This document shows positions 16,323 to 24,026 of a DNA stretch of 64,000 nt, piece after piece (position 1 is the stretch's first letter; every line of letters begins with the position of its first letter). The stretch comes from Micromonospora sp. DSM 45708. Lineage in GTDB: Bacteria > Actinomycetota > Actinomycetes > Mycobacteriales > Micromonosporaceae. The DNA lies in contig NZ_CP154796.1 in assembly GCF_039566955.1 (NCBI RefSeq), forward strand, positions 2,604,001-2,668,000. Direction: 5' to 3'. The notes beneath the pieces were generated by a model that saw only the letters and a program-made list of their open reading frames with translations, searched no databases and had not been told where the DNA came from. A program made the position numbers and the translations under genes.

Positions 16323-17393
16323 ATGCCCCGCCCCCGCCCCCGCCGCGTCGCCGTCGTCGTGCTGGCCCTGTTCACCGCCGGCTGCTCCGCGTCCGGGGCC
16401 GATCCCGCCGCGTCCACCGCCGCGCCCGGGTCCGCCGGCGTGACGCCGGGTGCGCCGTCCGCCTCGACAGCACCGTCGCCCGTGCCGGCCGCCCGGGCCG
16501 GGATCGGCGACCGGCCGAGCGCCCCGGCCCGCCCGTGCACCGTGTTCCCGGCCGACAACGTCTGGCACGCCGACGTCTCCCGGCTGCCCGTGCACGCCCG
16601 GTCCAGCGCGATGATCGGCGCGATCGGGGCCGGCGCGACGGTGCACGCCGACTTCGGCTCCGGGCAGTGGGCGGGTGCGCCGGTCGGCATCCCGGTCACC
16701 GTCGTCGCGGCCGGGCAGCGGAAGGTCCCGGTCACCTTCGGGTACGCCGACGAGAGCGACCCGGGGCCGTACCCGATCCCGCCCGACGCGAAGGTCGAGG
16801 GCGGCCCGGCCGGCACCGGCGACCGGCACGTGATCGTCTGGGACCGGGCGGCCTGCCGCGCGTACGAGCTGTTCGACGCGCACCGCTCCGACGCCGGCTG
16901 GCGGGCCGGCTCGGGCGCGGTCTTCGACCTGCGGGCGAATCGGATGCGGCCGGCCGGCTGGACCTCCGCCGATGCCGCCGGGCTGTCCGTGCTCGCCGGG
17001 CTGGTCCGCTACGAGGAGGTGGCCGCCGGTCGGATCGACCACGCGATCCGGGTGACCGTGCCGCGTACCCGGACCGGTTGGACGTGGCCAGCCGGTCACT
17101 CCGCCTCGTCGGCCACCGACCCCGCGTTGCCGCAGCTCGGTCAACGGCTGCGGCTCAAGCGCTCGGTCGACTTGTCCGGGCTGCCCCGGCAGGCCCGGAC
17201 GGTGGCCGAGGCGATGCGCCGCCACGGGTTGATCGTGGCCGACCACGGCTCGGCCTGGTACGTCTCCGGCGCACCGGATCCGCGCTGGGACAACGACGCG
17301 TTGCACGCGCTGGACCGCCTGCGCGGCAGCGACTTCGAGGTGGTGGACGCCACCGGCCTGATGGCCGACCCGAAGTCGGCCGCCGTCCGCTGA
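16323..17393 (+). CDS. Secreted lipoprotein of unknown function
   Basis: 356 residues. A short signal peptide ends in a lipobox (LFTAGC, Cys21), followed by a low-complexity Ala/Pro/Ser linker to about residue 65 and then a globular domain. The domain begins at CTVFPADNVWHADVSRLPV and contains WAGAPVGIPV, HVIVWDRAACRAYELFDA and a C-terminal VADHGSAWYVSGAPDPRW. I recognise this as a conserved actinobacterial pattern but not as a named family, and assign no function. The gene follows the ABC exporter closely and may share its transcript. Confidence 0.75.
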   Translation: MPRPRPRRVAVVVLALFTAGCSASGADPAASTAAPGSAGVTPGAPSASTAPSPVPAARAGIGDRPSAPARPCTVFPADNVWHADVSRLPVHARSSAMIGAIGAGATVHADFGSGQWAGAPVGIPVTVVAAGQRKVPVTFGYADESDPGPYPIPPDAKVEGGPAGTGDRHVIVWDRAACRAYELFDAHRSDAGWRAGSGAVFDLRANRMRPAGWTSADAAGLSVLAGLVRYEEVAAGRIDHAIRVTVPRTRTGWTWPAGHSASSATDPALPQLGQRLRLKRSVDLSGLPRQARTVAEAMRRHGLIVADHGSAWYVSGAPDPRWDNDALHALDRLRGSDFEVVDATGLMADPKSAAVR

Positions 17394-17455
17394 ACCCTCG
17401 CCGCCGTCCGCCGAACCCGGTCGACGCGGTGCGGCCGAGCGCCCACACTGTCCGG

Positions 17456-18004
17456 ATGGAGCACCGTGATCTGGTCCGGGTGAGCAGGCGGATGTCGTTG
17501 GCGTTGCGTCACCGTCCCGACCGGTTCGGCCTGGCGCTCGACCGGGCCGGCTGGGTGCCGGTCACCGACCTGCTCGCCGCGATGCGGATCAGCCGCGTCG
17601 AGCTGGACGCCGTGGTCGCCGACAACGACAAGCAGCGCTTCGCGGTGGCGCCCGGCCCGGACGGGGCCGACCGGATCCGCGCCAACCAGGGCCACTCGGT
17701 CCCGGTCGACCTCGGCCTGACGCCGGCGTCGCCGCCCGGCCGGCTCTACCACGGCACCGCCGACGGGGTGCTGGACGCGATCCGGGCCGAGGGGCTGCGG
17801 CGGGGGCGCCGGCACCACGTACACCTGTCGCCGGACGTGGCGACGGCCCGGCGGGTCGGCGCGCGGCGCTCCGGCGCGGTGGTCGTGCTCACGGTCGACG
17901 CCGCCACCATGGCCGACCACGGATACCTGTTCTACCGGTCGGCGAACGGGGTGTGGTTGACCGACACCGTCCCGCCGGGCTACCTGGTCGTCAGCACGCC
18001 GTGA
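17456..18004 (+). CDS. kptA: RNA 2'-phosphotransferase (Tpt1/KptA family)
   Basis: 182 residues, the normal family size. Tpt1 enzymes transfer an RNA 2'-phosphate to NAD+, ending fungal tRNA splicing; bacterial members are active but their natural substrate is unclear. Signature residues are present: Arg-His-Arg in LALRHRPDRFGL, RIRANQGHSV, the His of LYHGTA, an Arg-rich strand before HVHLSPDVATA, and the C-terminal ANGVWLTDTVPPGYL. ATG 17456 has no strong ribosome site. The 3' end overlaps the convergent sulfite oxidase gene by 14 bases. Confidence 0.88.
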   Translation: MEHRDLVRVSRRMSLALRHRPDRFGLALDRAGWVPVTDLLAAMRISRVELDAVVADNDKQRFAVAPGPDGADRIRANQGHSVPVDLGLTPASPPGRLYHGTADGVLDAIRAEGLRRGRRHHVHLSPDVATARRVGARRSGAVVVLTVDAATMADHGYLFYRSANGVWLTDTVPPGYLVVSTP

Positions 18005-19268
18005 CCGGATGCGCCACCACGGCGTCGAAGAGGTAGGCCAGCGTGTTCGGGTCGGCCCGCTCGGGCTGGCCGGCGCCGGTGCGGTCGGTGGCGCGGGCGC
18101 GCAGCGTGTGCCGGCCGGCGGTCGGTGGGCGCCAGCGGACGGTCCAGCGCTGCCAGGGGCCGCCCCGGTCGGCGGCCACCAGGTCGGCCGCGCGCCACCC
18201 GTCGCCGGTGTCCACCTCGACCCGTTCGATCGGGCCGTTGCCGGACCAGGACCGGCCGCGCAGCAGCAGCTCCGCGCCGGCCGGCACCCGGGCGTCCCAG
18301 GCGAGCTCGAACGCGCTCTTCACCGGCTGCGCGCCCAGCAGGGTGCCGTCGGCGGGGTGGCCGGGGCCGAACAGGCGGTAGAACTGGGTGTTCCACGGTG
18401 AGAACAGCGGCGTGGTGGAGACCTCCACCGGCCCCACCCACTTGATCGAGGAGATGCCGATCCAGCCGGGGACCACCACCCGCACCGGGAAACCGTGGTC
18501 GGCCGGCAGCGGCGCGCCGTTCATCTCGTACGCCAGCAGCACGTCGTCGAGCGCCTTGGCGACCGGCAGCGGCCGGCGGACCCGGCCCAGGTCGATCCCG
18601 CCGGTGACGTAGTGCGGGTCGAGGCCCTCGGGCATCACGTCCACCGCGTCGTCGCGCAGGCCGGCCCGGCGCAGCACCGTGCCGAGCCGGACGCCGCGCC
18701 AGCGGGCCACCCCCACGCCGCCCAGCCCCCAGGCCACGCCCGGGGCCGGCTCGCCCTGCTGGGCGGCGAAGAACCGTCGCCCGTTGCCGGCGCACTCGAC
18801 CAGCGCGGTGCTCTCCTCGGCCGGCAGCCGGCGCAGCTCGTCGAGGCTGAACTCCACCGGCGCGGTCCGGGTCGGTGCGCCGTGCAGCCCGTCGCCGAAC
18901 AACGACAGTCGCCAGGTGGCCGGGTCGAGCCGCGGGGTCACGGTGTGGTTGCGGACGAAGAAGCGGTCGGTCGGGACCACGTATCCCTGGCCGGCCATCG
19001 CCGACCAGCGCATCTCGGCGTTGGTGTCCAACCGCCGCAGCAGCTCCGGCGGCAGCGGCTTGGCGATCGGCGGGTCGACGCCGACCGGGACGGCGGTCAG
19101 CGCGACCGGCTCGCGCTCCGCGGCGGCGGCGGTGACCGCGGCCATCGCCGCGCCCAGCTCCCGCAGCGCGTCGCGGTCGACGCCCGCGCCGTGCGCCGCA
19201 CCGGCGAGCCACTGCCGGCTCCGTTCGGCGTCGTGGACGACTTCGGCGGGGGACGGAAAACGGCTCAC
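17991..19268 (-). CDS. Sulfite oxidase-type molybdopterin oxidoreductase
   Basis: 425 residues. The molybdopterin domain carries the Mo-ligating cysteine in ALVECAGNGRRFF, with FFVRNHTVTP upstream and PVRVVVPGWIGISSIKWV downstream, followed by a C-terminal Mo-co dimerisation domain (about residues 290-420). It should oxidise sulfite to sulfate with an unknown acceptor. There is no signal peptide or Tat motif, so it is predicted cytoplasmic, suiting sulfite released inside the cell by SsuD. GTG 19268 follows GGAGG by seven bases. The palindrome at 19303-19319 lies in its promoter. Confidence 0.85.
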   Translation of the reverse strand: MSRFPSPAEVVHDAERSRQWLAGAAHGAGVDRDALRELGAAMAAVTAAAAEREPVALTAVPVGVDPPIAKPLPPELLRRLDTNAEMRWSAMAGQGYVVPTDRFFVRNHTVTPRLDPATWRLSLFGDGLHGAPTRTAPVEFSLDELRRLPAEESTALVECAGNGRRFFAAQQGEPAPGVAWGLGGVGVARWRGVRLGTVLRRAGLRDDAVDVMPEGLDPHYVTGGIDLGRVRRPLPVAKALDDVLLAYEMNGAPLPADHGFPVRVVVPGWIGISSIKWVGPVEVSTTPLFSPWNTQFYRLFGPGHPADGTLLGAQPVKSAFELAWDARVPAGAELLLRGRSWSGNGPIERVEVDTGDGWRAADLVAADRGGPWQRWTVRWRPPTAGRHTLRARATDRTGAGQPERADPNTLAYLFDAVVAHPVTAC

Positions 19269-19302
19269 GGGGTGACCTCCGGGGCTGGGCGACGCTGCCT
19301 TT

Positions 19303-19319
19303 CCTATTAAATCAGTAGG
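19303..19319. promoter_or_regulatory. Candidate sulfur-regulon operator (copy 1)
   Basis: CCTATTAAATCAGTAGG lies 35 bases before the sulfite oxidase start. Its reverse complement, CCTACTGATTTAATAGG, aligns with the site at 23935 (CCTACCAACCCGATAGG) as CCTACYRAYYYRATAGG. All nine outer positions that matter for the dyad agree between two promoters of the same metabolic block. AT-rich bases inside it are unusual for this GC-rich DNA. Confidence 0.65.
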
Positions 19320-19326
19320 ACTTGCG

Positions 19327-19965
19327 TCAGGTTGCGCCGAGCAGGGTCACCACACCGGCCGCCACCAGTACGCCGGCCCACAGCCGGTCGACGTTGAACC
19401 AGGCCCGGCGCAGCACGCCCACGCCGAGCACCTCGTACACCAGCAGCGCGACCGCCAGCGCGACACCGAGCATGGCCCCGGTGTGCACGGCCGCCGCGGC
19501 GAGCCCGGTCAGCGCGCCGGCCGGCGCGGCGGCCAGGTGCCCGGCGTGCGGCCCGCCGCCGACCGCCGGCTCGGCGAGCAGCACCGGCAGCAGCATCAGG
19601 CCCGCGCCGTGCGCCGCCGACATCAGGAACGACCAGGCGGTGAGCTGGGCCGCCGACAGCCGCATTCCGGCCCAGCGGAAGTGCCGGTCGGACAGCAGCC
19701 GCCACAGCCCGAACCCGACCAGCAGCACGCCGCCGCCGACCGTGACCGCCGTGCCGGCCGTCACCGAGCGGGTGGCGCTGACCAGCGCGGCGACCACCGC
19801 CACCGACGCCAGGTGCCCGGCCGCGATCGGCGGCAGGGCGGCCAGCAACGCGGCCCGACGACGCTCCTGAAGGCCCCGGGCCACCGCGAACAGCCAGCCC
19901 ATCGCCGGGTTCAGGCCGTGGAACGCGCCGAGGCCGGCCAGTGCCGCCCAGGTCGCGCCGGTCAC
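19327..19965 (-). CDS. Polytopic membrane protein in the organosulfur operon
   Basis: 212 residues with about six membrane segments. GLGAFHGLNPAMGWLFAV near the N-terminus and MSAAHGAGLMLLPVLL in the middle each put a His in a membrane helix, an arrangement reminiscent of nickel/cobalt or small-anion exporters and of the HupE/UreJ and RcnA groups; I cannot assign a substrate. GTG 19965 overlaps the methanethiol oxidase stop (GTGA), so it is the last gene of the ssu operon. Exporting sulfite, sulfide or a metal would fit the context but is inference. Confidence 0.7.
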   Translation of the reverse strand: MTGATWAALAGLGAFHGLNPAMGWLFAVARGLQERRRAALLAALPPIAAGHLASVAVVAALVSATRSVTAGTAVTVGGGVLLVGFGLWRLLSDRHFRWAGMRLSAAQLTAWSFLMSAAHGAGLMLLPVLLAEPAVGGGPHAGHLAAAPAGALTGLAAAAVHTGAMLGVALAVALLVYEVLGVGVLRRAWFNVDRLWAGVLVAAGVVTLLGAT

Positions 19966-21368
19966 GGGAAGCAGTACGAGTCGGACGAGGCGTCGCCGCC
20001 CTGCAACCGGGTCTGGTGCACCCGCCGGCCGCGGAACTCCTCCCCGCGCGGAAAGAACCGCGGGTCGGGCACGAGGCCACCGTGCTCCTCGTCGACGTCC
20101 AGCTTCGCCACCCAGGCGCCCACCCCGTCGGGATAGAACTGGTCGTCCCACGCCCCGTAGAGCGAGTTGCTGACGTAGACGCGGCGACCGTCGCGGCTGA
20201 TCTCGACCATCTGCGGGCCGCCGGCGAGCGGCTCGTCCGGAAACGCCGGATGCGGGGTGCGGTTCACGATGCCGCCCAGCCGTACCGAGCCGACCCGCAC
20301 CGGGTGGAACGGGTCGCTGACGTCGTAGCGGACCAGCTCGCCGGTGCCCCAGCAGGAGACGTGCAGGAACCGGTCGTCCACCGACAGGTCGATGTCGGTG
20401 ACCAGCGGCGGCACCGCCCCGAACGGTTTGAGCAGCTCGGGCAGGTCGTCCGCGTCGGCCGGCTCGGCCGGGATGTCGATCACCTTGGTCACCGCCCAGG
20501 CGTCGCCGTCGCGGTGCCACAGCCAGATCGAGGCGGACAGGTCCTCGACGCTGATCACCACGCCGACGAAGCCGTACGACCTCGTCGGGTCGTGCGCGGG
20601 GCGCAGCTCCAGCGGCATCTGGTACGCGTCGCCGAGGTCGACGCGTTGCACGTGCCGGCGCTTCGCCAGGTCCCAGAAGTGCAGCGCGTGCCCGTAGCGA
20701 CGGCCCAGCAGCAGCTCACCGACGATGCCGTCCTCGATCATCGACGGGGTGCCCCACTCGCTGGTGACCAGCACGTCCTGCGTGTAGTGCCACCAGAAGT
20801 CGTACGCCAGGAACTGCGGCCCCCGGTCGGCCTCCCACGCGCCGCGTACCTCGAAGGTGGTGTGGTCGAGCACCGCGATGCCGCCCGGCCCCTCCTCGCC
20901 GTCGGCGCCCCCGAGCGCGGAGACGTAGATGCCGTCCGGCCCGCAGTGCACCGTGTGCGGGCGGGAGTAGCCGGCCCGCTCGCCCAGCTCCTTCGCCTCG
21001 ATCACCTTGACCAGCTCGGGTCGGCGCGGGTCCGGTTTGGTGTCCAGCACGTGGATGCGGGACGAGCGCAGGCCGGGCACGATCAGGTAGCGGCGTTCCA
21101 CGTGCGGGTGCGGGGCGGTCGGGCAGAGCGCGCTGCTGCACGCGTTCCACCCGAAGTGGTGCAGCTCGTCGCCGGTGTGCGGCAGCTCGGTCCAGCCGAC
21201 CACCCGACCGTACGTGTCGGAGTCCGGGTCGGTGTCCAGCACCGCGATGGCGTCCGGTTGCTGCCCGGCGCGGTCGAACGCGGCCACGTACGCCAGCTTC
21301 TCGGCGGGCGCGGCGGCGGCCAGCGTGGGGGAGGGATAGAAGGTCGGGTCCGGGGTCCAGCGGGTCAT
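19962..21368 (-). CDS. Methanethiol oxidase / selenium-binding protein 56 family
   Basis: 468 residues, the standard length of SBP56 proteins. Bacterial members oxidise methanethiol to formaldehyde, H2S and H2O2. Family landmarks include YVAAFDRAGQQPDAIAVLD, HHFGWNACSSALCPTAPH with the conserved cysteines, YSRPHTVHCGPDGIYVSALG, FWWHYTQDVLVTSEWG and FLHVSCWGTGELVRYDV. Most relatives from methylotrophs are exported, but no signal peptide is seen here. ATG 21368 follows GGAG. It is 16 bases after ssuB and coupled to the membrane protein, so it is expressed with sulfonate uptake. Confidence 0.88.
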   Translation of the reverse strand: MTRWTPDPTFYPSPTLAAAAPAEKLAYVAAFDRAGQQPDAIAVLDTDPDSDTYGRVVGWTELPHTGDELHHFGWNACSSALCPTAPHPHVERRYLIVPGLRSSRIHVLDTKPDPRRPELVKVIEAKELGERAGYSRPHTVHCGPDGIYVSALGGADGEEGPGGIAVLDHTTFEVRGAWEADRGPQFLAYDFWWHYTQDVLVTSEWGTPSMIEDGIVGELLLGRRYGHALHFWDLAKRRHVQRVDLGDAYQMPLELRPAHDPTRSYGFVGVVISVEDLSASIWLWHRDGDAWAVTKVIDIPAEPADADDLPELLKPFGAVPPLVTDIDLSVDDRFLHVSCWGTGELVRYDVSDPFHPVRVGSVRLGGIVNRTPHPAFPDEPLAGGPQMVEISRDGRRVYVSNSLYGAWDDQFYPDGVGAWVAKLDVDEEHGGLVPDPRFFPRGEEFRGRRVHQTRLQGGDASSDSYCFP

Positions 21369-21384
21369 CGAGGCTCCATCATGG

Positions 21385-22110
21385 TCAGGAGGTGGGGACG
21401 CCGAGGCGGTCGAGCAGCCGGCGGCGCAGCGCGCCGAGGGCCGGGTCGTCGGGGCGCGGGGCGGGGCCGAGGTCCACCGGGACCTCCTCGGCGATCACGC
21501 CCCCGTCGAGCAGCAGGACGCGGTCGGCGAGCAGCAGCGCCTCCTCAACGTCGTGGGTGACCAGCAGCGCGGCGAAGCCGTGCTGCGCGCGCAGCCGGCG
21601 CAGCAGCCCCTGCATGCGCAGCCGGGTCAGCGCGTCCAACGCGCCGAACGGCTCGTCGAGCAGCAGCAGGTCCGGTTCCCGGACCAGCGCCCGCGCCACC
21701 GCGACGCGCTGCGCCTGCCCGCCGGACAGCTCGGCCGGCCAGGCCCGGCCCCGGTCGGCGAGCCCGACCTCGGCCAGCGCGCGGTCCACCCGGGCGCCGA
21801 CGTCCCGGCCGGTGAGACCGAGCGCGACGTTGTCGGCCACCCGCTTCCAGGGCAGCAGCCGGTGCTCCTGGAACACCACCGCGGCGGCGCCGTGCACCAG
21901 GTGCGTGCCGCCGGCGTCGTCGTCCAGCCCGGCGAGCACGCGCAGCAGCGTGCTCTTGCCGGAGCCGCTGCCGCCGAGCAGCGCCACCGTCTCTCCGGTG
22001 GCGACGGTGAGGTCGACCCCGGCCAGCACCACGGCGGGGCCGAAGGACCGGGTCACCGCGCGTGCGGTGAGCACCGGCCCGGTCAGGTCGCGCGCAACCC
22101 GCGTCGCCAC
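21385..22110 (-). CDS. ssuB: Aliphatic sulfonate ABC transporter ATP-binding protein
   Basis: 241 residues with Walker A GGSGSGKST, the Q-loop VVFQEHRLLPWKRV, signature LSGGQAQR and Walker B LLLLDEPFGALD. These match nitrate/sulfonate/taurine importer ATPases. GTG 22110 overlaps the permease by 28 bases; GTG 22074 (VLTARAV) is a shorter alternative beginning at the ATPase fold. It powers SsuC for uptake of sulfonates as sulfur source. Confidence 0.87.
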   Translation of the reverse strand: MATRVARDLTGPVLTARAVTRSFGPAVVLAGVDLTVATGETVALLGGSGSGKSTLLRVLAGLDDDAGGTHLVHGAAAVVFQEHRLLPWKRVADNVALGLTGRDVGARVDRALAEVGLADRGRAWPAELSGGQAQRVAVARALVREPDLLLLDEPFGALDALTRLRMQGLLRRLRAQHGFAALLVTHDVEEALLLADRVLLLDGGVIAEEVPVDLGPAPRPDDPALGALRRRLLDRLGVPTS

Positions 22111-22916
22111 GTCAGCGTCCTCCGCTCCGCGTACCGGATGAGCAGGTCCGAGGCCAGGCCCAGCAGCGCGTAGACGAGCAGGCCGAGCACGACCACGTCG
22201 GTCTGGCTGAACTCGCGGGCCTCCATCATCAGGAAGCCGACGCCGGTCTGGGCGTTGACCTGCTCGCCGACGACGAGGCTCAGCCAGGCCGCGCCGATGG
22301 CCAGCCGCAGCCCGAGGAAGAGCGCGGGCAGCGCGCCCGGCAGCACCACGTGCCGCAGCCGGGCGGCGGCGCCCAGGCCGCAGGTGCGGGCCGCCTCGAC
22401 GAGGCGCTCGTCGATGTCGCGGATGCCGGCGTACAGGTTGAAGTAGATCGGGAAGAACGCGCCGAGCGCGACCAGCGTGACCTTCAGCGACTCGCCGATG
22501 CCGACCCAGATGATGAGCAGCGGGACCAGGCCCAGGTGCGGCAGCATCCGGGCCATCTGCACCGGCGGGTCGACCAGGTCGTCGCCGAGCCGCAGCAGCC
22601 CGGCCGCGGCGCCGAGCACCAGCGCCAGGCCGCCGCCGATGAGCAGGCCGAGCGCGGCGCGGGTGAGCGAGTCGAGCAGGTGCACGCCGAGTGTGCCGTC
22701 GGCGACCAGCCGCGCGCCGGTGGCCAGCACCGTGCTCGGCGCCGGCAGCTTCTCCGGGGAAAGCAGGCCGGCCCGCGCGGCGACCTCCCAGCCGAGCACC
22801 AGCACGACCGGACTGACCAGCCGCCACCACCGCCGAGCGGTGCGGGCGCGCGGTCGTCGGGGCGCCGGCGACGGTACGACCGGGGTGGGCGCCTCGGCCA
22901 GCGCCGGGCCGGTCAC
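22083..22916 (-). CDS. ssuC: Aliphatic sulfonate ABC transporter permease
   Basis: 277 residues with about six membrane segments after a Pro/Arg-rich cytoplasmic N-terminus. The family loop is seen at ERLVEAARTCGLG followed by HVVLPGALPALFLGLRL, then AIGAAWLSLVVGEQ. GTG 22916 overlaps the SsuA stop (GTGA). The partner genes on both sides identify it as the sulfonate importer permease. Confidence 0.88.
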   Translation of the reverse strand: MTGPALAEAPTPVVPSPAPRRPRARTARRWWRLVSPVVLVLGWEVAARAGLLSPEKLPAPSTVLATGARLVADGTLGVHLLDSLTRAALGLLIGGGLALVLGAAAGLLRLGDDLVDPPVQMARMLPHLGLVPLLIIWVGIGESLKVTLVALGAFFPIYFNLYAGIRDIDERLVEAARTCGLGAAARLRHVVLPGALPALFLGLRLAIGAAWLSLVVGEQVNAQTGVGFLMMEAREFSQTDVVVLGLLVYALLGLASDLLIRYAERRTLTWRRGLRAT

Positions 22917-23884
22917 CGGAACGCCTCGGTGAACCGGTCGTCCACCCGGCCGGCGATGTCCACCGGTCCCGGCACCAGCTTCAGCGCCACGAAGCTGTCC
23001 GCGATGGCCTGCAACTCGCGGCCGATGTCCGGGTTGACCGGCGCGAGCGGCGTGGCGCTGCGGGCCAGCGCCCGGGTGGTTACGTCCAGCGGGATCTTCA
23101 GCTCGGGGGCGAGCACGGCGGCCCGCTCCGCCGGGTGGGCGATGCCCCAGTCGGTGGTCTCGCGGTAGGTGTCCAGGAAGGCCCGGACGTCGTCGGTGCG
23201 GTGCTGCACCGCGTCGGGCGCGGCCAGCACGTACTCCCGGTTGCCGGCCAGGCCGGTGGCGTCGGCGAGCACCCGCACGCCGGGCCGCTCGGCCAGCGCG
23301 AAGTAGGGATCCCAGATGATCCACGCGTCGACCTGCCCGTTGTCGAACGCGGGTCGTCCCTCGGCCGGCTTGAGGTACTTCACGTTGAGGTCGGCGAGCG
23401 TCATCCGGTTCGCCTCCAGCAGCTTCACCAGCAGCCAGTGCACGTTGGAGCCCTTGTTCAGCGCGACGGTCCGCCCGCGCAGGTCGGCGAAGCTCCGGTA
23501 CGGGCTGTCCGCCTTGACCAGCACCGCCTCGCCCCGCGGGATGGGCTCGGACGTGCCGATCACGGAGAACGGGATCTTCCCGGCGGCGGCGAAGACCGGT
23601 GGGGCCTCGCCGACCTGCCCGATGTCGATGGAGCCGGCCTTGAGCGCCTCGGTGAGCGCCGGGCCGCTCTCGAACAGCGACCAGGTGACGTTGCGCGCGG
23701 TGCCGCGCGCCTTGACCAGGCTGAGTCCGCCGAAGCGTTGGTAGCCGATCCGCAGCGGTCCGCCGTCGCCGTCGCGGGCGTCGGCGGCTTCGCCCCCGCA
23801 GCCGGTCAGCGTCGCGGCGACGAGCAGCACGAGCGTGGTGAGCAGCGCGGTCACCCGGCGGCGGGGTCTCGACGGGGTACGCAT
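22913..23884 (-). CDS. ssuA: Aliphatic sulfonate-binding lipoprotein
   Basis: 323-residue binding protein with a basic n-region, hydrophobic core and lipobox ending at Cys29 (TLTGC). The mature domain opens with LRIGYQRFGGLSLVKARG and has DIGQVGEAPPVFAAA, GRTVALNKGSNVHWLLVK and VDAWIIWDPYFALAE, all typical of SsuA/TauA proteins. ATG 23884 is the first gene of the ssu operon and is divergent from ssuD; the shared 142-base region contains the operator at 23935. Confidence 0.88.
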   Translation of the reverse strand: MRTPSRPRRRVTALLTTLVLLVAATLTGCGGEAADARDGDGGPLRIGYQRFGGLSLVKARGTARNVTWSLFESGPALTEALKAGSIDIGQVGEAPPVFAAAGKIPFSVIGTSEPIPRGEAVLVKADSPYRSFADLRGRTVALNKGSNVHWLLVKLLEANRMTLADLNVKYLKPAEGRPAFDNGQVDAWIIWDPYFALAERPGVRVLADATGLAGNREYVLAAPDAVQHRTDDVRAFLDTYRETTDWGIAHPAERAAVLAPELKIPLDVTTRALARSATPLAPVNPDIGRELQAIADSFVALKLVPGPVDIAGRVDDRFTEAFR

Positions 23885-23934
23885 GACGACTCCTCGGGAG
23901 GGGTGGGGCCCGGCACGTCGGCGGGCGTCAGCAA

Positions 23935-23951
23935 CCTACCAACCCGATAGG
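23935..23951. promoter_or_regulatory. Candidate sulfur-regulon operator (copy 2)
   Basis: CCTACCAACCCGATAGG lies in the divergent ssuA/ssuD promoter, 51 bases before ssuA and 76 before ssuD. It is extended by AA and TT to AACCTA...TAGGTT (23933-23953). It shares the consensus CCTACYRAYYYRATAGG with the site before the sulfite oxidase gene. No sulfur regulator is encoded in the window, so the binding protein is unknown; Rrf2-type or other sulfur regulators are possible. Confidence 0.65.
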
Positions 23952-24026
23952 TTTTATGGGTAGTCTGTCGGCGCGGTCGTCCCATCCCTCAGGAGACGGC
24001 CCGCCCGACCCGCGCCGGAGGCCACC

